NCBI GenBank assembly: GCA_949592205.1
Contig: CATIUR010000001.1
Span: forward strand, 239,028,750 to 239,092,749
From: Helichrysum umbraculigerum
Taxonomy: Eukaryota > Streptophyta > Magnoliopsida > Asterales > Asteraceae
Length of the DNA: 64,000 bases
Reading direction: 5' to 3'
Made by a program: the position numbers and the translations under genes. Under the pieces are notes generated by a model. The model saw only the letters and a program-made list of their open reading frames with translations. It did not search any database and was not told the origin of the DNA. Below, piece after piece: positions 29,132-41,000 of the stretch (the stretch's first letter is position 1; the number at the start of each line of letters is the position of its first letter).

Positions 29132-30549
29132 GTGCATATCAGACCTGCACAGATTTTGCCATTTCCTGCACTTGCAGCTACGAACAAAAATACTAAAAAT
29201 GACCAAAGTTCACTTTGTATCAGTTTCTTAGCTAATTTTAAGCATCAAGTAACCTCTACAAACCTACCATAACATCTAATAACAAGTATTACTAAAGCAC
29301 ATCACCAATTCTTGATTCACCTTATGAACACATAAACCCTAACTTTGTTAATCAATCAAACTTATGAATTCAACAATAAGAGTAACATATAAACATCACA
29401 TAATCTTCAATCAATCATCATATCTCAATTTCATATCAAGATCAAGAATTAATCAATTTCTCATAAAATCACTTATGAACTTAAATGGAATTTACTTACA
29501 TGTATAAGGTATTGAGATGATGATGATGTAATAGTATTCTCAAGATCAAAATACTTGAATTAAATTTCTAGTTACAACCTGATTTCAATTTGTGATTATG
29601 ATTTGAGTTCAAGAAAAATAAAGAAATGAATTTGGGGAAAGTGATAAAGAAAAAGGTCGGCCTTATCTTTTTAATTAAACCGACTCCACATACCACACAG
29701 TATAATATTGTACCCCTTTTTAACCTATTGTCTGGAACCTAAAAACCAATTGCGAGAAAATTATTTTATTTTACCGTCAAGTAAAACTATTTAAATCAAG
29801 TAATATTTCACTAGTCACAATTAACCAATTGGTCAAATTATCTAAGTTTCAAACAAATACATATAAATGCACATAATTTCTTATAACATATAAAATAATT
29901 ATATCAAATAAAAGAAATTACCAGTTAATATCTAGGCCCAAGGAGTGGATGTTACAGTAAAGGTAGTCAACGCTAAACTAGTAAGTCGGTGCCTCTAGTT
30001 GGTGTTCATAAGTCCACCGGTCATTACTGGTAATTAGCAATTCACTGATGTAGTGAGGCGTTTACTCCCTAGATATCATATGTAATATAATTCTAGGTGT
30101 TTCTAACACGGTCATGCTTAATATCTCTAAGTATGGTCAAATGGTTCATAGCTGTCGTAATCTAGCACCGTTACCATAAGCTATTGTAAAACATTTGTAA
30201 AGATTTATACAGTGGAAAGTAGTAAAACAGGGGTATGCATTCCCGCCCCGAAATCAGTTGGAAAAACAGTAAAAGAGTGGGGCTATGAACTCACCTGAGG
30301 AGTTAGCGTCCTAGTGTAACGAGTCGTGCCAAGTATAATCTCCTAGTGTCCTAAACACGAGAGATTTCGTATGTTTGTAAGGGCGGTTCGTTATCTCTGA
30401 TTCGTAATAATAATTCATATTATTATTAGGTTTGAGCTTTCGTATACTTTATAAAGTATATTAGTTTCGAGTATAAGTCGTATCATATTTAAATTGTCAT
30501 TTGAAAACGTTTCCCGACACTTAGAAAAATGTGGCTGTTTTCTGTTTTC

Positions 30550-30772
30550 TGCGACATAACATGCGACACAAGGGTTGTGTCGCATAGAGTGCGACACAAG
30601 AGCTCTGCGACACAGTGGTTGTGTCGCAGAGTTTGCGATGCTGATTCAACAGCGACATAAGGGTTGTGTCGCATAAAGTCTGCGACACAATATGCGACAT
30701 AGCGTACGACATAAGATACGACACAAATGGAATTATGCGACACAACATGCGACACAAGCGTTGTGTCGCATA
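30550..30772. repeat. TGCGACACAA / TTGTGTCGCA palindrome array (solo LTR A)
   Basis: About 15 occurrences of GCGACA or its complement, in pairs such as TGCGACACAA-ggg-TTGTGTCGCA, so the array can fold into several strong hairpins. Confidence 0.9.
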
Positions 30773-32887
30773 GATGAACACCAGCCCAGAAACCAGCAAC
30801 TGTCGCGTTTTTCCGATCAAAATCACAAATCAAACGTATTTTTGAGCTATAAAATCGTGTTTTCTTGGTTGTTTAGGTTATAACTAAGTTGTGTAAACAT
30901 TATTACACCAAAACATTACACCAAAATGATTAAATCTAAAAATTTAGGAATTTCTTACAATTGCAAATCGAGGCTAAACGAGGAAGAAAACGAGGGTGTT
31001 GCCTTTGTTAATGTTGTTCCACTCTTGATGGTGATTCCGAAAATGTTGGTGATGGTGGTGGCGGGTGTCGGCCGGCGGTGGTGGTGGTGATTGGTGGTTA
31101 TGTTTTTAGAGAGAAAATGGGATGAAGGAGATGATAGAAATGAGATGAAATGGGGAGGGGATTTGGGTTTTGTCAAACTCAGATCCCCATTGCGTGGACT
31201 GTGGTCTCCAACCGCAGTACAAAATATCCGTGTTTAATTTGTCCGATGTAATTTATAATAATATTTTAAATTCTAAAATTTATTTATATTATCTTGAAAT
31301 GTTTATTAGTGAAAGTATTTTATAAAAGTATTATTTTGAAAGGAAAGTTTAATTGTTTGTTTTTCGAGCGGTCACGAACAATTAGGATGCGTTTTAAATT
31401 AAAACGACTTATATTTTTGAATGCTTGATATTTTAAATCTACGATTTTGTTTATATCAATTTGTAATTATTTTTAGTAAAAATATTCCACTTGAATCTTT
31501 AAATGTAATTATTTAGAGTTTAAAGTTGTCGCGAAAATTTGACTTTTTGACGAGGTGTTACACATATAATATCGCTCAATCGATCAAAATTAAGGAAATC
31601 TGCAATTAGCTCAAATGCTCAATCGATATTGCTATTACACGGATTCTGCAATTAGCTCAATCGATTAAAATCCAGTCCAAATTCTCCATCGCGTTCAGTA
31701 ATTCGTACAATTAGCTAGAGTTTTGAATTTTGTTCGATCAGCTACATTCGAAATTCGTTCGATTAGCTAGGGTTTAGAAGTCGATTCAACCAGGTAAATT
31801 GATCATGGCGTATCGTAATTTATTAGCATTCATGTATTCAATCAATTCGTACAATTAGCTACGGTTTTGAAGTGATTTGAAAAATATTGTTCTAATGTTT
31901 ATCGTTTTTTCACAATTTATAGGAAGTTGTGACAGTGCTCCTCATCATCTTTGATCTCTTGGTTAGTAGATTCATTAATGTTAAGTGTAGTTTATAAGCT
32001 ATTCATAGTTATTAAGTGTAGTTTATTAGCTATTCTTGATTTGTTGGTATATTTGGTACACTCATTCATAGGTATTAAAGTATAGTTGATTAGCTATCCA
32101 TAAAGCATATGGTATTTGCGGCTTCTATAACTTGGTGATTATCCCCTGTACCATTGATCTAAACAGCTATCAAGTGCCTACTTTATATACATTTAACTTG
32201 ACAATATAGTTTATTAACCAATTAAAATGAACCTTCTCCTGTGGATCTGTTGTGATTTTTAGCCTGAAAAGAAAACTATATAATGTAGTGTATACGAATG
32301 GCATATATTCTACTTTATGGTATGTATACACAGATGTTTTAACCATTAAACAATAGTAGTATATGTATATGCCTGCCAACTTTAGTTAAAAATTTAAATA
32401 TTATTGTGTCTAGTGGAAGGTACTCTGAATTCATGTGTGTTTGGAATCTTGATTATTTCTGCAATAATAGTCATGTTGGTGCAACGGTTGGTTAATGATT
32501 TATAGATAGGTTTCTGTAGTCTATATTTAGGTTTGTCCATAACTGGTTAGAGGTAGGGATACGATCATGAGACTTGCTACTGCTGGAAAGGCTAGAACTT
32601 TGTCATGCATTGTTATATGCTTGTCATGTTATGATCAGACTTAGTACTGGCTTTATGGGACATAACAGGCTCGATATATGTTTGTCATGCTATGAACTGA
32701 TTAGGATAAATTTTTCGTATGTTCTTAATATATGCTGTTTTTAAATTTCAGAAGTGCATTATGTAGACAAGTATGATTTAATTCTCTTTAAATTTATATA
32801 CTTTGAGCAGCTTGCAACAAATAATTGTGCTCTCATTGTTATAGTATGTTTGTTTTTATTTAGTTGCATTTATGTACTTTTGAACTC

Positions 32888-33211
32888 GGGCTTAGTCCCT
32901 CGAAATGCAACAAACTTTGCCCAAAAGTCTATTGTATGCGACCAACTTTCGACGAGGCATAAGAATGCAACCTACTTGAAAAGGTGGGGTTTTTGATGTA
33001 ACTTTCTGATGTGTCGTTCGTTGAAGGTGACACGTGGCGTACGGATGTGCCACGTGGCTTACGGAGAGTTTGACAACTCATCGACACATCAGCAAGTTAC
33101 ATCAAAAACCCCACTTTTTCAAGTAGGTTGCATTCTTATGCCTCGTCAAAAGTTGGTCGCATACAATAGACTTTTGGGCAAAGTTCGTTGCATTTCGAGG
33201 GACTTAGCCCT
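32888..33211. mobile_element. Mutator-type MITE (324 bp), 9-bp TSD
   Basis: Terminal inverted repeats of over 110 bases begin GGGCTTAGTCCCTCGAAATG. They are flanked by TTTGAACTC at 32879-32887 and 33212-33220. A 9-bp target duplication with long TIRs is diagnostic of Mutator-like elements. The short loop contains an inverted pair of GCCACGTGGC-like motifs. Confidence 0.93.
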
Positions 33212-33448
33212 TTGAACTCAGTTTAGTTAGTTCACATATATGGACGAAAGTTAGACTACTGCCCAAATAACAAGCACCACTTTTAAGGATGGATTCAAGA
33301 CTTTTATTGATTTTGCTAGTGCCGGAGATATTTTGAAGGAGTAGAGACTTCATTTAACATCCTTCCAAGAAATGATGACAATATTATTGGAAAAGAGATG
33401 TACATGCTTAATTTTGGTGGACGTAAGCTAGGAAAGGTTACCTAACAA

Positions 33449-33610
33449 ATGAGAATCGATTCCTTTTGGATAAAGTGGACTCGCAAATTAAGCAAGCAAA
33501 TTGAAAGTCAGAGTAAACTGATTGAACTACAAAGTAAACAGATTAAATCTAAGAATAATCAAATGAAAATTATGGATCAACGGATTACTAAATGTACCGG
33601 AGAGCTTTAA
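33449..33610 (+). CDS. Short coiled-coil ORF (53 aa), possible transposase tail
   Basis: ATG to TAA with a heptad-like Lys/Gln/Ile-rich chain (LSKQIESQSKLIELQSKQIK). It lies inside the CACTA element, whose transposase-type proteins often end in coiled coils. It could equally be the last exon of a captured gene. No upstream domain found. Confidence 0.28.
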   Translation: MRIDSFWIKWTRKLSKQIESQSKLIELQSKQIKSKNNQMKIMDQRITKCTGEL

Positions 33611-34824
33611 CTTTTAGAACTGCTTTTCAAGGCTTCTATACAACACCTCGGGTAATTCGCCATGATACATACTACAAACAGATGTGACTTTGAGTCATTG
33701 GTTTGCAATGTTGTTTAGATGCATTAATATGTTTTTTTTTTCTGGCCTTTTCAGGTGCATCTCGTGAAGACCTTCCGTAAGTGTTATTCAAAATGTGCAT
33801 GGGGAGAAGTTGAGTAAGGTTCCAATTAACCAGTGATGTTTTTGAATATTTTATAGTACTTGATTATCACGCTTGTGACTGCCTTTTGTACTGCAAAAAT
33901 GTTTTATTTAACTTGTTAATGAGATATGTTTAGGGGTGACAATTACTGCCCAATTGATTTGGGTGGTTTTAGGTTTTTTTATCCTTTAATCTTGGGTTTT
34001 GGGTGGCAAAAATTGCAGGAACATGTCCAAATGGAAAATTTTCTGAAACGATTTTAGTGGAAGAAATTAAAGAGAAACAAAGTTTTCAAAGAACAGGCGG
34101 AGTGATGATATAGGGAGGATGGTGATTCGGGCTTATTAATAAAAAATTATTTATTCATTCTTGTACTTGTATTATAAAACTAAAGAATTAGAAGTAGTAG
34201 TAGCAGAAGATGCCTAATAGTAGAAATTTGAGCAAATCAAACAGTTTCTACTGATGCTGCTTATTCATCTACTTTTTCAGAGGTTGATGAAGTAATTCAG
34301 AGACACGACGTTGCATATGGTTGATTGAAGGTATGCACCCCTACTTTGATAATTAATCTAAATGACTATCTATTTATAATTTGGAGTTAATATGGTAGTC
34401 ATACACATTTCTGTATTTGTTTTCCAGGTATCAAAGGTGTAGAGTCAAGTACGGATGTTTAAGAATAGCAAATATCCAAGGTTTATGCAGTAGTAATTGA
34501 TTTATGGTATCAAAACAATATGTAGTTGGAAACTTTTCAGTTTGTGTGTATGGAATATATAGCTTAAAAACATATGTACATTTGGATAGAATACTAATAT
34601 GTAATTTCAATACCTATTTGCAAGACCTGAGACTACTTTTAGTGGAGTATGTATCTATATCTTTTTCTATACATATGTAGGTATAAAACTATAAAGGAGC
34701 ATTAGCTAAATCACATAATTTGTCCACGCTTAACAATTGATTCATTGGTTCACACTTATTAGCGTTGGGAATTAGAACTTTTCTACAAGCTACGTCAATA
34801 ATTCTCTACATCAAAAAGCGTGAA

Positions 34825-35000
34825 GAATTTTCAAAGTTTCCAACGCAAATAAGTGTGGAGAAAATGAGTCATTGGCTACACTAAAATGTGTGGAGAATTT
34901 TCAAAGTTTCCAACGGAAATAAGTGTGGAGAAAATGAGTCATTGGCTACACCAATAAGTGTGGAGAATTTTCCAACGCGCAATAAACCCACGTAATAGAA
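34825..35000. repeat. 70-bp subterminal tandem repeat of the CACTA element
   Basis: GAATTTTCAAAGTTTCCAAC or a close variant at 34825, 34895 and 34965, each with an AAGTGTGGAGAAAATGAGTC segment. Probable transposase-binding subterminal repeats. Confidence 0.8.
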
Positions 35001-35270
35001 AGCGCGGAGTATGGAATTGTGCACTCTTTTATGTGTGGGGAAATGAAAAAAAATGTGTGCAAAATTCAACTCTTTGTTGCAGTATCTATATGTGAAAGAG
35101 AAACAAAGAAAACCTAAAATAATAGTTAATGACAGGTCTACCCCGCGATCATGAAGGTCATGAAAGTTACAGTTTTGGCACCGCCAGAATAGACAAATTT
35201 GATGAAAGGATCAGATGAGAACTAACTTTAATGTGAGAATCGTAAGAGCTCAACTGGACCTTTAAATTCT

Positions 35271-36335
35271 ACAATTTAGTGGGCTTGTAATAACACCACA
35301 AACATCTCAATCGGTGTGTACGCTCCTATTTCTCCTCAAAGACCTTATCTATCTCTAGCAAAATTATTCAAAAACTGATCTTATGAGACACCGGTCACCG
35401 GATTCAACACGCAAAATTACGAACATAAGGTTGAAGATAGACATCGACGACTACTGCTCCCCTTTAGTGATAGTCCATGCATGAAAAGAAAAAAGATTAA
35501 AATCAAAAGGTGATTTGTTTATTAACTAACTAGCCCTTAAACCCGTGTATACACACGGGTTATGTAAGGTAAAATTAAAACTTTTTAGTATCGAATATTT
35601 TGTTCTCATTAGTTAATTTAGTGATTAAAAGTAAGGATATAGGAGTAATTGAAAGAGGGAAAAATAAAATAATAATCCATATGCGATTATTGGTAAGAAG
35701 AAAATAGGAATCCTAAATATAGTCAAATAGTTCTCTACCTATATTTAATTATTATTATTATTATATTATTTATGACATCATTATATCCTAAATTTTAGCT
35801 AATTTGACAGAATTAAGGAATTTAATTGGTTAATTAATAATTTGATGACATCATATGATGTTTCCTATATATAATTTGATATTTCAACCATCGATTTCAT
35901 CTCATAATTTCGTTTTTATATTTTGTTAGTAAATCAAACTGCAATATTGTAAAATAATTTAATTTCGTTTTTTTTCTTGCACTTCAAAGCTATTAATTTT
36001 TATTAATGACTAGTATTGGTCAATTGAATGTATAATATATGAAATTCGATCGTATATTACCTTTTTTTTTACTTAAAAAGATGAAGTTTTGCATCTAATT
36101 AACTTTTAAATTGTTTTTGTTGGTGATTACGGTGTTAATGAGTTACAAATAAGCATACGCAAACTTTGAAATTCATTTAATTCATCTTATCCAGATCGAC
36201 GCATAAAAACAATTAGATGCATCTGAGGTTGTATCCGAGGATGCATAGAAAAAATTAGATGCATCTTAGAATTCTTATGTTCAGTTGATTTTACTATCTT
36301 TGTTTATCTATTTACATCAAATTCATCTTATTCTA
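35271..36335. other. AT-rich spacer with a Helitron end
   Basis: No gene seen. Contains the Helitron 3' terminus at 35530 and otherwise simple AT-rich DNA. Confidence 0.55.
35530..35565 (-). mobile_element. Helitron 3' terminus, minus orientation
   Basis: The minus strand reads ACCCGTG-tgtata-CACGGGT, then about ten bases, then CTAG followed by T. This is the hairpin-plus-CTRR signature of a Helitron 3' end. The body extends to the right; its 5' TC end was not located. Confidence 0.6.
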
Positions 36336-36342
36336 CTTCATC

Positions 36343-37023
36343 AATGGCACCCGCGGGTCGTGGGTACGGATATGTCAAACCCATCACCCGCTCACCACAG
36401 GTTTTTTTGACCCGCAAACCCGTGAATACCCGTTAGCGGGTTTATTTTTACACCCATACCCGTGACCCGCAGATACCCGTGGGTCACGGGTAACTCGCGG
36501 GTTTTAAATAATATAAAGATTTTATCAAAATATCGAAAGATTTTATATAATTTCAATGTATAAAAATGTTTCAAAACATGTTCAAATTAATGGATCGTAA
36601 TTTTTAAACGAATTAAATTGTTAAAATTTAAAATATGCGGACTAATAGTTCGATAATATCAATTTATTTGATATTTTTTTCTTAATCATTTGATAGGTTT
36701 GCTATTCGAAACATGAAAACTATACTTTTTAGTCTCTATATGAATAGTTTTATTATATATTGTTCAAATTAACCATTATATATACATATATATGCAATAA
36801 ATTATACAAATTCGCTTGTATGTATCTATAATGTATTTTGTAGGTTTGCGGGTCGGATTTACCCGCGGGTATAAGTTCATACCTATCACCCGCCCGTGAC
36901 CCGCCTACGGGTTAAAGTTCATACCCGTAACCCACCCATGGGTAAAAATTTCACAGGTTTACCCACCCATAATGGACGGATACCCACGGGTCACGGGTTT
37001 TTTCTCGCCCATTGCCATCCCTA
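36343..37023. mobile_element. hAT-like non-autonomous element (681 bp)
   Basis: The right end reads TTGCCATCCCTA, the common hAT-type terminus; the left end is truncated at AATGGCACCCGCGGG. The flanks share CTTCATC (36336-36342 and 37024-37030). Both ends carry many inverted ACCCGCGGGT / CCCGTGGGTCACGGG motifs. Confidence 0.65.
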
Positions 37024-37316
37024 CTTCATCTGCTTCATTTTTTTTTACTCTATTCAACGGATGCAAATCCTTTTTCTTCTACAAATATGCATCTACTTTT
37101 TTTTTTTATATAAAATTATACAGTCATATTTTAGATCATCAGAAATCAAAACTAATTATATATAATTTATTTGATTAAAATGCATTCCAAATTAAAGTAA
37201 TTTTGTATCAGAAAATTTGGGGTTTTAATTTAAAAAAAAAAAACGAAAAGAAAGGGCGGTCTGAAAGATGTGTGTGGTTATCCACTTAGTTCTTATAGTT
37301 TTCACCATAAATTGGT

Positions 37317-37317
<1 letters not shown>

Positions 37318-37405
<88 letters not shown>
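37318..37405. repeat. (TA)n microsatellite
   Basis: About 44 TA units, 0.6 kb upstream of the receptor kinase. Confidence 0.95.
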
Positions 37406-37406
<1 letters not shown>

Positions 37407-37627
37407 TTTCTTCATTCTAGTTAAAATGTCCACTTTTACTATACACACATTTTATGATTCTTTACTAGCAATAGTACTTTTCACCAATCATATATTATAT
37501 TGTTCTAATCCGCTCAAGTTTTTTGATTGATTAAACATCAATATGAACACTTATAATGGAATAGCACAAAATAGTACCAACTACAATGTGTAGGTGCTAT
37601 ATGGCTAGCTATATATGTATATTAATA

Positions 37628-37877
37628 CTCCCTCCGTTCCAATTTTATTATCCCCAGACAAAAAACACGCAGTTTAAGAAAATATAATCATCTCTCTTAC
37701 TTTTTGGTAAGATGACAGTTTTACCCTCTACTTTTTACTTACTTTTTTGTCTTACATATATACACTAGGGGTAAAAAGGAACTTTATCACATTATTCTTA
37801 TCTATTTATGGAAGTGAACAATTAATTTGGCACAGTCCAAAAAGGAATACCGGACAATAGATTAGGAGCGGATGGAG
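37628..37877. mobile_element. Stowaway (Tc1/mariner) MITE, TSD TA
   Basis: Left end CTCCCTCCGTTCC; right end inverted CTCCATCCGCTCC; flanked by TA (37626-37627 and 37878-37879). At 250 bp it is typical for the family. It lies 160 bases upstream of the kinase start codon, so it may be part of that promoter. Confidence 0.92.
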
Positions 37878-38037
37878 TATTATATTAGTTCCGAAGCTAA
37901 CTTACTGTACAACTGATTATGCACATATTTCCGTGAACCAACTAAAGAAGAGTTGCACCGAATATAGATAAAGGGTTACAACACCACCATTTGACCCATG
38001 ATCAACGTTACAGGTTTCCACTAGCTACACTTGACCC

Positions 38038-41000
38038 ATGTCGGAAAGGATGCGTGAAGACCACCTAGTCCTCCTTCTGGTTATCATCTGCTTCTTCTCC
38101 TTCTCCAATGCCGATGATGGCGCTATTATGTCAAAGCTCTCGGACTCCATCTTTCCAACACGATCCACCTGGAAACGTGACACAAACTACTGTGATTGGG
38201 AAGGAATCTTTTGTGACAATTCCAGCCATGTTACCTCCATCCAACTTCCTTCTAAATCTCTCAATGGAACCCTTCCATCCGACCTCAACAACCTGTCACA
38301 GCTCAAAACCCTCGACCTTCAATCTAACTTTCTCTTCGGTGCCTTGCCTAGTTTAGCTAATCTTACTCTCCTTCAAGAAGTGTACCTCAACGGAAACAAG
38401 TTCACTTCAATCCCTATCGATTTGTTTCAAGGTCTAATTAATCTCCAGAACTTTAGCATCTCCGGAAATTTCGAACTGGAACCGTGGACTCTCCCTAGCG
38501 ACCTCACAAAATGCACTAAGTTACGTGAATTCGAAGCAACCTATGCCAACCTTAAAGGAAGCCTCCCATCAGACCTCAATAACCTCTCACATCTCATTGT
38601 GCTTGACCTTTCAAATAACTATCTCTCAGGGGCCATACCTACTTTACCTAATCTAACTCACCTTCAAGAATTATATCTGAGAAATAACACATTCACTTCA
38701 ATTCATGTCAATTTCTTTACGGGTCTCACAAATCTCCGGAACTTTAGATTATCCTACAATTCAGATCTGGAGCCATGGAGTCTCTCTAACAAACTTACTC
38801 TATGTACTAACTTACGTACAATCTATGCATCCACCGCCAACATAAAAGGTTCCCTTCCAAACATTTTCAAGAGTTCACCCAAGTTGCAGAAACTCAGATT
38901 GCGTAGCAATAACCTAACAGGAGCCCTCCCCAACGACCTCAACAAACTCTCACAGCTTGAACTCCTTCTTCTAGATAACAACTCATTCTCGGGCCCCTTA
39001 CCCACTTTAGCTAACCTCACACTCCTCCAGGATGTACGCCTCGGCAACAACAAGTTCACTTCAATCCCAGCCGATGTCTTTCATGGTCTCACTAATCTTG
39101 AGATCTTTGATATCTCTAACAACTCAAATCTCAAGCCATGGACTCTCCCGGATGACCTCAAACAAAGCACCAAATTACAGTCATTCTATGCCGATAACGC
39201 CAGCCTAATCGGTTCCATTCCAGAAATTTTTGGCAATTTCTTCAATTTTACGGAGCTCTCTTTGTCTTACAATAACCTCACCGGAACCCTACCTGCGACT
39301 TTCGATAGGTTGCGCATTAGCTCTCTTTATCTTGACAATCAGCTTCAAGGCCTTTCTGGTAAGCTTGATGTACTCTCTTCAATGTATCAACTTACACAAG
39401 TTAGGTTACAAGCCAATGCTTTCAAAGGTGCTATTCCGGATCTTTCAAGATGTACTGGTCTAAAGAATTTGCAACTTAGGGATAATAAGTTAACAGGTTT
39501 AGTTCCACATTCTTTGACATTACTTTTAGGTTTAAGAGAAATTAGTTTGCAAAATAATAAGTTACAGGGTCCATTACCCGTGTTTCAAAATGGTGTAGAT
39601 ATTAGTCTAGCAATAAATACAAATAGGTTCTGTTTACCAACTCCGGGTGATTGTGATCAACAAGTGACGGTACTCCTTGAGGTCGCTAGAGATCTTGGCT
39701 ATCCATTGTCATTGGCGGAATCTTGGCAAGGTAATGATGTGTGCGTAGGATGGAATTTTGTTAGTTGTGATTCTTCTGAAAGGAAGAATGTGACTACTGT
39801 GAATTTTAGTAAACAGAAGTTTATGGGTACCATTTCTCCTTCTATTGCGAATTTGACTCTGTTGAGGAATTTATTGCTGAATGAGAATGAACTTGTTGGT
39901 TCTATTCCTGAGATATTGACATCTTTGACAGATCTTCAACTTTTTGATGTGTCAAACAACAATCTTTCAGGGGAGATACCTAAATTCGCACACAATGTGA
40001 AATTTTTACATAAAAACAATCATTTATTAGGTAAACAACGTGGAACTGTTTCGGTTGGTGTGGTTTTTGGTAGTGTCATTAGCGTTCTTGTTTTTTTCGG
40101 GTTTGTTTTATTTGTGTTTTTCAAGTGTTACGGAGTTCCTTGTAAACCATTGATTCAAAATACTAGAGATGGTCATAGTGAAATGCCCACTTCTGAAAGT
40201 GGTAATGTAATGATTTCCATCCAACTACTTGAGCAAGTCACTGATAATTTTAGTGATAAAAATGTGTTGGGGAGAGGTGGGTCTGGAGTCGTTTACAAAG
40301 GTGAGTTACATAACGGAACAAAGATTGCAGTCAAGAGGATGAAATCTGATGTGAATGAAACAAAGGGGATGAAAAATGGGTTCCAAGCGGAAATTGAAGT
40401 GCTAACAAAAGTTAGGCATAGACATCTCGTAGCTTTACTTGGGTATTGTATTAATGGTAACGAGAGGCTACTGGTGTATGAATACATGCCACAAGGTACT
40501 TTAAGTCAACATTTGTTTGACTGGAGCAAACATGCAAGTGCACCTTTAAGTTGGAAACAAAGGGTGTCAATTGCTTTAGATGTGGGAAGAGGGGTCGAGT
40601 ATTTGCATAGTTTGGCACAACAAAGTTTCATTCATCGAGACTTAAAGCCAGCCAACATCCTTCTTGATGACGAAATGAGAGCAAAGGTTGCAGATTTTGG
40701 GTTGGTTAAACAAGCTCCTGATGGCAAGCAGTCTATGGAGACGAGATTGGCAGGGACATTTGGTTATCTTGCACCAGAATATGCTGGTAAGAACACAATT
40801 TAAATCTATGGATTATGTTTTTCTTTTTTCCTCTGTTTTTCCAACACAATTTCTATTAATATCTAATCTTGAACAGCTAAAAGAAAGACTTTCAATATAT
40901 CGTAAAAGTGAGTTAAATAAAAATATAAAGGAGATTTAAGCATGAACAGATTAATTTTATACAGCCCCACGACAAAAAGGTTTTTGTTTAATATAAAGTA

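Larger units (their letters stand above)
27912..29956 (-). mobile_element. Solo LTR B (2045 bp) nested in solo LTR A, TSD GTAAA
   Basis: Ends TATAACACCCC (first dinucleotide decayed from TG) and GGATGTTACA. Flanked by GTAAA at 27907-27911 and 29957-29961. No PBS or coding sequence. It is a different subfamily from LTR A but has the same end type and apparent minus orientation. Confidence 0.9.
26300..31562 (-). mobile_element. Solo LTR A of a Ty3 element related to element 1, TSD CATAT
   Basis: Ends TGTAACACCC and GGTGTTACA, flanked by perfect 5-bp repeats CATAT (26295-26299 and 31563-31567), with no internal retroelement sequence. It therefore arose by LTR-LTR recombination. The first 120 bases align with the LTR of element 1, giving minus orientation. 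The span is 5263 bp, including a nested 2045-bp solo LTR and its target duplication. The LTR itself is about 3.2 kb. Confidence 0.93.
26064..35084. mobile_element. Non-autonomous CACTA element, TSD TCT, split by a solo LTR
   Basis: Left end CACTACAAAAAAAAGTTGGA; right end, inverted, TACTGCAACAAAGAGTTGAA. Both are flanked by TCT (26061-26063 and 35085-35087). Subterminal repeats of the type CCACGCTTATT / AGTGTGGAG lie near both ends (26090-26170 and 34720-35030). Removing the solo LTR (26300-31562) leaves about 3.75 kb. The right terminus is degenerate (CAGTA instead of TAGTG). Confidence 0.75.
24001..35270. mobile_element. Large Mutator-like element (long diverged inverted repeats), outermost shell of a nest
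   Basis: The left arm (24065-24180) and the reverse complement of the right arm (35100-35225) align over about 120 bases. They share GATCTTATCA/GATCCTTTCA, a TAACTTTCATGACC-like middle and TATTTTAGGTTTTCTTT at the inner end. Long TIRs of this kind are typical of Mutator-like elements. The target duplication is obscured by the (TA)n on the left. No transposase was found. The 11 kb interior is mostly later insertions. Confidence 0.42.

Noticed and set aside
30489..30833. Minus-strand ORFs with repeated Cys/His/Asn
   Set aside because: They read through the TGCGACACAA array; periodicity comes from DNA repeats.
38823..39059. Antisense ORFs over the receptor kinase
   Set aside because: Shadows of the LRR coding frame; no independent support.
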